The position numbers and the translations under genes are program-made. A stretch of DNA of 64,000 bases from Manis javanica (lineage: Eukaryota; Chordata; Mammalia; Pholidota; Manidae): positions 183,718,351 to 183,782,350 of the forward strand of contig NC_133156.1 of NCBI RefSeq assembly GCF_040802235.1, given 5' to 3'. Below the pieces are notes generated by a model. The model searched no databases. It was not told the origin of the DNA and saw nothing but the letters and a program-made list of their open reading frames with translations. The stretch's first letter is position 1; every line of letters begins with the position of its first letter. Below, piece by piece: positions 59,776 to 64,000 of the stretch.

Positions 59776-60589
59776 CTGTGAGGACTGCCTCATTCAGGTA
59801 GGATTATTTTCTGATATTGTGATTTCTCTAAACGTTGGACACAGCCGAAGAATTAGAAGCTGGGCCTCTTTTGTTTCTGGATAGGCCATTTGGCAGGTGT
59901 AATAACATCCTCTGACAGGCTGCTTGCCACAGGTGCATGCTTGCCACGTGCACGCCGCTACCATCCCCCATTCAGTCCTGTTGCCCAACCAAGACCCCTA
60001 TCCCTTCCACCACCCATACCAGTTGCCCTCTTCCAAGCCCCCCCACCTCACATCCCTCCCTTCCTCCCCCAGCCCAGCCCAGCCTTCCCCCACCTCTGCT
60101 CTGGGTTCCCCAAGCTCCTCCCACCTCAGAACATTTTTTGTTCCTGGCTAAGTTTTCCCTGTGAGCCTGGGGGTGGGGGTGGTCAGATGGGAGGACACAC
60201 ATTGACACTCATCAGAGCCCCTCCCAAATGGGCACACTTTTTCCCCACCTGAGATCCTAGTTTTCTACCAGAGAAACGGGAACAGGCCTCTCTCTGGAAC
60301 TTGGCCGGTGGGCTGTCACTCTCCCGTGGAGAGCCCGTCTCTGCAAACAACCCAAAGCAGGCCCAGCCTGCCATGTTCCTTTGTTGGGACAGAGAAGGAA
60401 TGTAATCTTAACAATAAGGTGACAGGGGCTCGAGAGAATACCAAGGATGGGCTCACCCTTCTCCCTACCAACACCTAACACTAAAAAGGGAAAGAAAAAA
60501 AAAAGCACCAAGTTTATCAGTTCCCAGCTTTTTCAAATATGAAGCGTTTTTTTTAACCAATCCGTTTTTTAATTTTTAAATTCTTGACA
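59776..60589. other. Intergenic DNA downstream of PCBP1
   Basis: Pyrimidine-rich stretch at 59980-60130. Frames on both strands here are short and lack domains. Confidence 0.4.
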
Positions 60590-60897
60590 TTACAGAGCTA
60601 AACTGAAATTTATTAACATTCCACTCTTAACATTTCTTATCGACAAACAGAAATAAAATTCATGAGCCAAAAAACCCAGAACAAAACTAAAAACAGGGAA
60701 AAGCTTATAAAACTAAATATGGATCCCAGCATTAACAGCTGAACAGAGAATGTGATTTTTAAATTCTTAGCGGATGATAAAGTTGTGTAGAAACTGAACA
60801 CTTACAAATTATTTAAAACCTGGAATCACTGACCAGAAATTACACAGTTGGATCATGGGAAAACAGCAGAAAGGGTTATGAGAGAACCTACACTGTT
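60590..60897 (-). other. PCBP1: PCBP1 3' untranslated region with polyadenylation signal
   Basis: About 310 bp after the stop codon. AATAAA on the minus strand is at 60614-60609, so cleavage would fall near 60590. AU-rich sequence and the short length fit a compact mRNA. The exact end is inferred from the signal, not seen. Confidence 0.6.
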
Positions 60898-62300
<1,403 letters not shown>

Positions 62301-62544
62301 CAGGCCCCCTTGAAAAAAATGAGGACCCATTTTTTTTAGGTCACAAAATTACGCCAGCCCCGGTCTGGTATTTTTTGAAAAACTTTTTTAACAGCCTAAC
62401 GTTGAAAATAAAGCCCCGATGGGCTGAAGCTGTGAGTCCGGCAAGTTTTCAGGACGAAGAAGTATTTTATTAACCCTAACAGCGCGGGCACATGTTTGGA
62501 AACGTTAGTGTTGTGAATGGGAGAGACACACTATTTCCCCGCTC

Positions 62545-62552
62545 TATAAAAG
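62545..62552 (+). promoter_or_regulatory. TATA box facing away from PCBP1
   Basis: TATAAAAG on the plus strand, followed by a CpG-rich block (62570-62850), about 250 bp from the PCBP1 promoter. It would start a divergent transcript near 62575-62580. Human has the antisense RNA PCBP1-AS1 head-to-head with PCBP1; equating the two is inference. Confidence 0.45.
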
Positions 62553-62569
62553 AGATTCCGGCCCAGAAC

Positions 62570-62880
62570 GATACGGGCAGTCCCGGCGACAATTGCAGGC
62601 GGCAGCTGGGGCGCCGCAGATTTAAAACGTGCGCGTGAGGCGGCCAGGGCGCTTGCGCGAGGGTGTGGGGGGACGGGAGGGGCAGCCGCGGTCTTCCGGG
62701 GGGGAGGGGTGGCGAGGCGAGGCCCTCGAGGCGGGCGCGCGCGCGCGCGGGTGGCACGTGGGGCCTCTTCGTCTCCGGCGATCGGGCGTCACCCGCCACC
62801 CCCAACCCCTTCTTCGGCCCCCGGGCGGAGGCCGTTGCAGAGAAAAGCCAAAACCCACCCCCTGCCGCCTCTGGAGTCAT
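62570..62880. promoter_or_regulatory. CpG island between the divergent starts
   Basis: Dense CpG including a 'gcgcgcgcgcgcg' run near 62737-62750 and G-rich tracts. Open frames on both strands here look like composition effects. Confidence 0.6.
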
Positions 62881-63059
62881 GGGTCCGCTAGTGATTTCTG
62901 GAAGTGCTAGAAACCTGGTCATAAAAAAAGAAAAAGAATGGCGTCCATTTACATAATGCTTTGTTTGCATTTTGCAAGTTTGGGTTGAACCCGCAGAAAC
63001 CCCTCCTTCCTGTCCTAGTGTCATCGTAGTCGCAGCCTTCCCGTCAGGCATTTAAGACA

Positions 63060-63660
63060 ATGGCGTGTTTCTTTGGGGGGGGCCTCACTTATTCAGGGGT
63101 GCCCGGGAGTGTTTTGGGGAGTTTCTGCGGTTTTCCCCGTTACTGTTCACTTTCCGGCTGCAGCCTTTCGCCCTCTTCCTTGCTTGGTGCAGCCGCCGCA
63201 CCCCCGCTCTTTCCGGGGGCGGCTCCCTAACGGGGTCCCGCCATCTTGGAAGGCCTTTTCTGCCGGATGTCGCTGGCGCATGTTTCTCTCGCTGGGGAAA
63301 GATCGCTCGAGACGCTAGTGTGTCTTGTTGTGGTTTCTGCCCATTCCCCTTTCGGTTCAGGCAGAAAAGGCCGTGTGCGCAACCTGCTTCAGGATCCCTC
63401 AGGGAAAGCGGCTAACGTGGCGGTCCCCCTGTACCCGCCCCCTCTCCTTCTCTGCGGGGGTGGCCGCCATGTTTCCTAAACACAAAATGGCGGCCCGTGG
63501 CCAGGATACACCGCCAACGAAAAATTGGGGTTGCCGTGAAAGCCCTAGAACGCTCCCTTTTCCGGCCCCCTCATCGTGCTGGCGGGTCGGGGCCTTCCCC
63601 TCAAAGCGAGTGCGCTGACCACTCCGGGACAAGACCCCGCGGGCTGTCCCAAACCTCGGG
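63060..63660. promoter_or_regulatory. Second CpG island with YY1-type motifs
   Basis: CpG-rich block separated from the first by about 180 bp of ordinary sequence. YY1-like cores CGCCATCTTGG (63239-63249), GGCCGCCATGTTT (63462-63474, plus strand) and AAAATGGCGGCC (63484-63495, reverse) lie within it. Such downstream YY1 motifs mark core promoters of ubiquitously expressed genes. I infer a promoter or first exon of a divergent transcript. Confidence 0.5.
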
Positions 63661-64000
63661 GCAAATTTTAATACATTTCCCCCCACCGATTCGAAACGGG
63701 AACGCGAATGACTGTAAAACGTAGGCATGATAACGAGTCTCTCGCTCATTTAGAATTTAATAATGGATATGGGGGAGGCAGTACTAAAGGGTAATTTGGG
63801 CCCCCAGTACCAAGCATTCAGGAATCCCTGCTTTTCTAGACTTCTAGAATAGAATGTTGTGGGGAAGAGACCAGAAATGGTCTTACAAAGCTTATTTTGA
63901 AAAAAATTTCCGTGAAAGGACTAGGATATCAATGACGTTTTTCACAGGCCAGCTTGCCGGTGGATCTCAGTTGACAACTGTTGTCCACTTTTGTTCAGAA
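63661..64000. other. Intergenic DNA, nothing recognised
   Basis: AT content rises again and no feature is seen. Confidence 0.4.

Noticed and set aside
62476-63051. 191-codon minus-strand frame upstream of PCBP1
   Set aside because: It lies across the inferred divergent promoter and is stop-poor because of GC content; no domain.

Overview
The window is nuclear DNA of a placental mammal. It holds one intact cellular gene, the intronless PCBP1 on the minus strand (CDS 60898-61968). Ancient L2, MIR, MER5/hAT and L1M fossils are plentiful. Younger inserts are L1 fragments sharing one 3' UTR type, and I see no Alu, B1/B2, Bov or carnivore tRNA-Lys SINEs. That pattern, and the form of the L1 3' UTR as I remember it, suggest a pangolin (Manis group). 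This is inference only; the sequence proves only a placental mammal. In human, PCBP1 lies at 2p13.3, and most of this window corresponds to the intergenic DNA downstream of PCBP1.

Layout. Positions 1-14495 are intergenic: old repeats and one CpG island (about 5165-5960) with a CRE and an upstream TATA motif. Positions 14502-22527 are a complete class II (betaretrovirus / intracisternal-A-particle-like) endogenous provirus with two 334-bp LTRs that look identical, a 6-bp target duplication, a tRNA-Phe primer site, an open gag, and pro, pol and env frames that are full length but broken by seven in-frame stops, all TAG. Positions 22528-29765 are intergenic, with an L1 insertion flanked by an unusually long 51-bp duplication. 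Positions 29766-30835 hold two CpG-rich blocks with no gene I can recognise. Positions 31000-59800 are intergenic and dense in nested repeats: several 5'-truncated L1 copies with clear target duplications, two probable 3' transductions, a pair of nearly identical L2 segments, a diverged 200-bp direct repeat and a 32-bp perfect palindrome. Positions 60590-62900 are PCBP1 with its 3' UTR and CpG-island promoter. A second CpG island with paired YY1-type motifs follows at 63060-63660.

How parts relate. In the provirus, gag, pro and pol share one unspliced RNA and are linked by two -1 frameshift sites, A_AAA_AAC and G_GGT_TTT, each in the correct phase. Env is served by a splice donor before gag and an acceptor at the end of pol. 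Twin LTRs without visible differences together with seven amber stops and no frameshifting indels fit a provirus edited by APOBEC3-type G-to-A deamination in the reverse transcription cycle that created it. PCBP1 has a housekeeping promoter and appears to be head-to-head with a plus-strand transcription unit, which would match the antisense RNA PCBP1-AS1 known in human.
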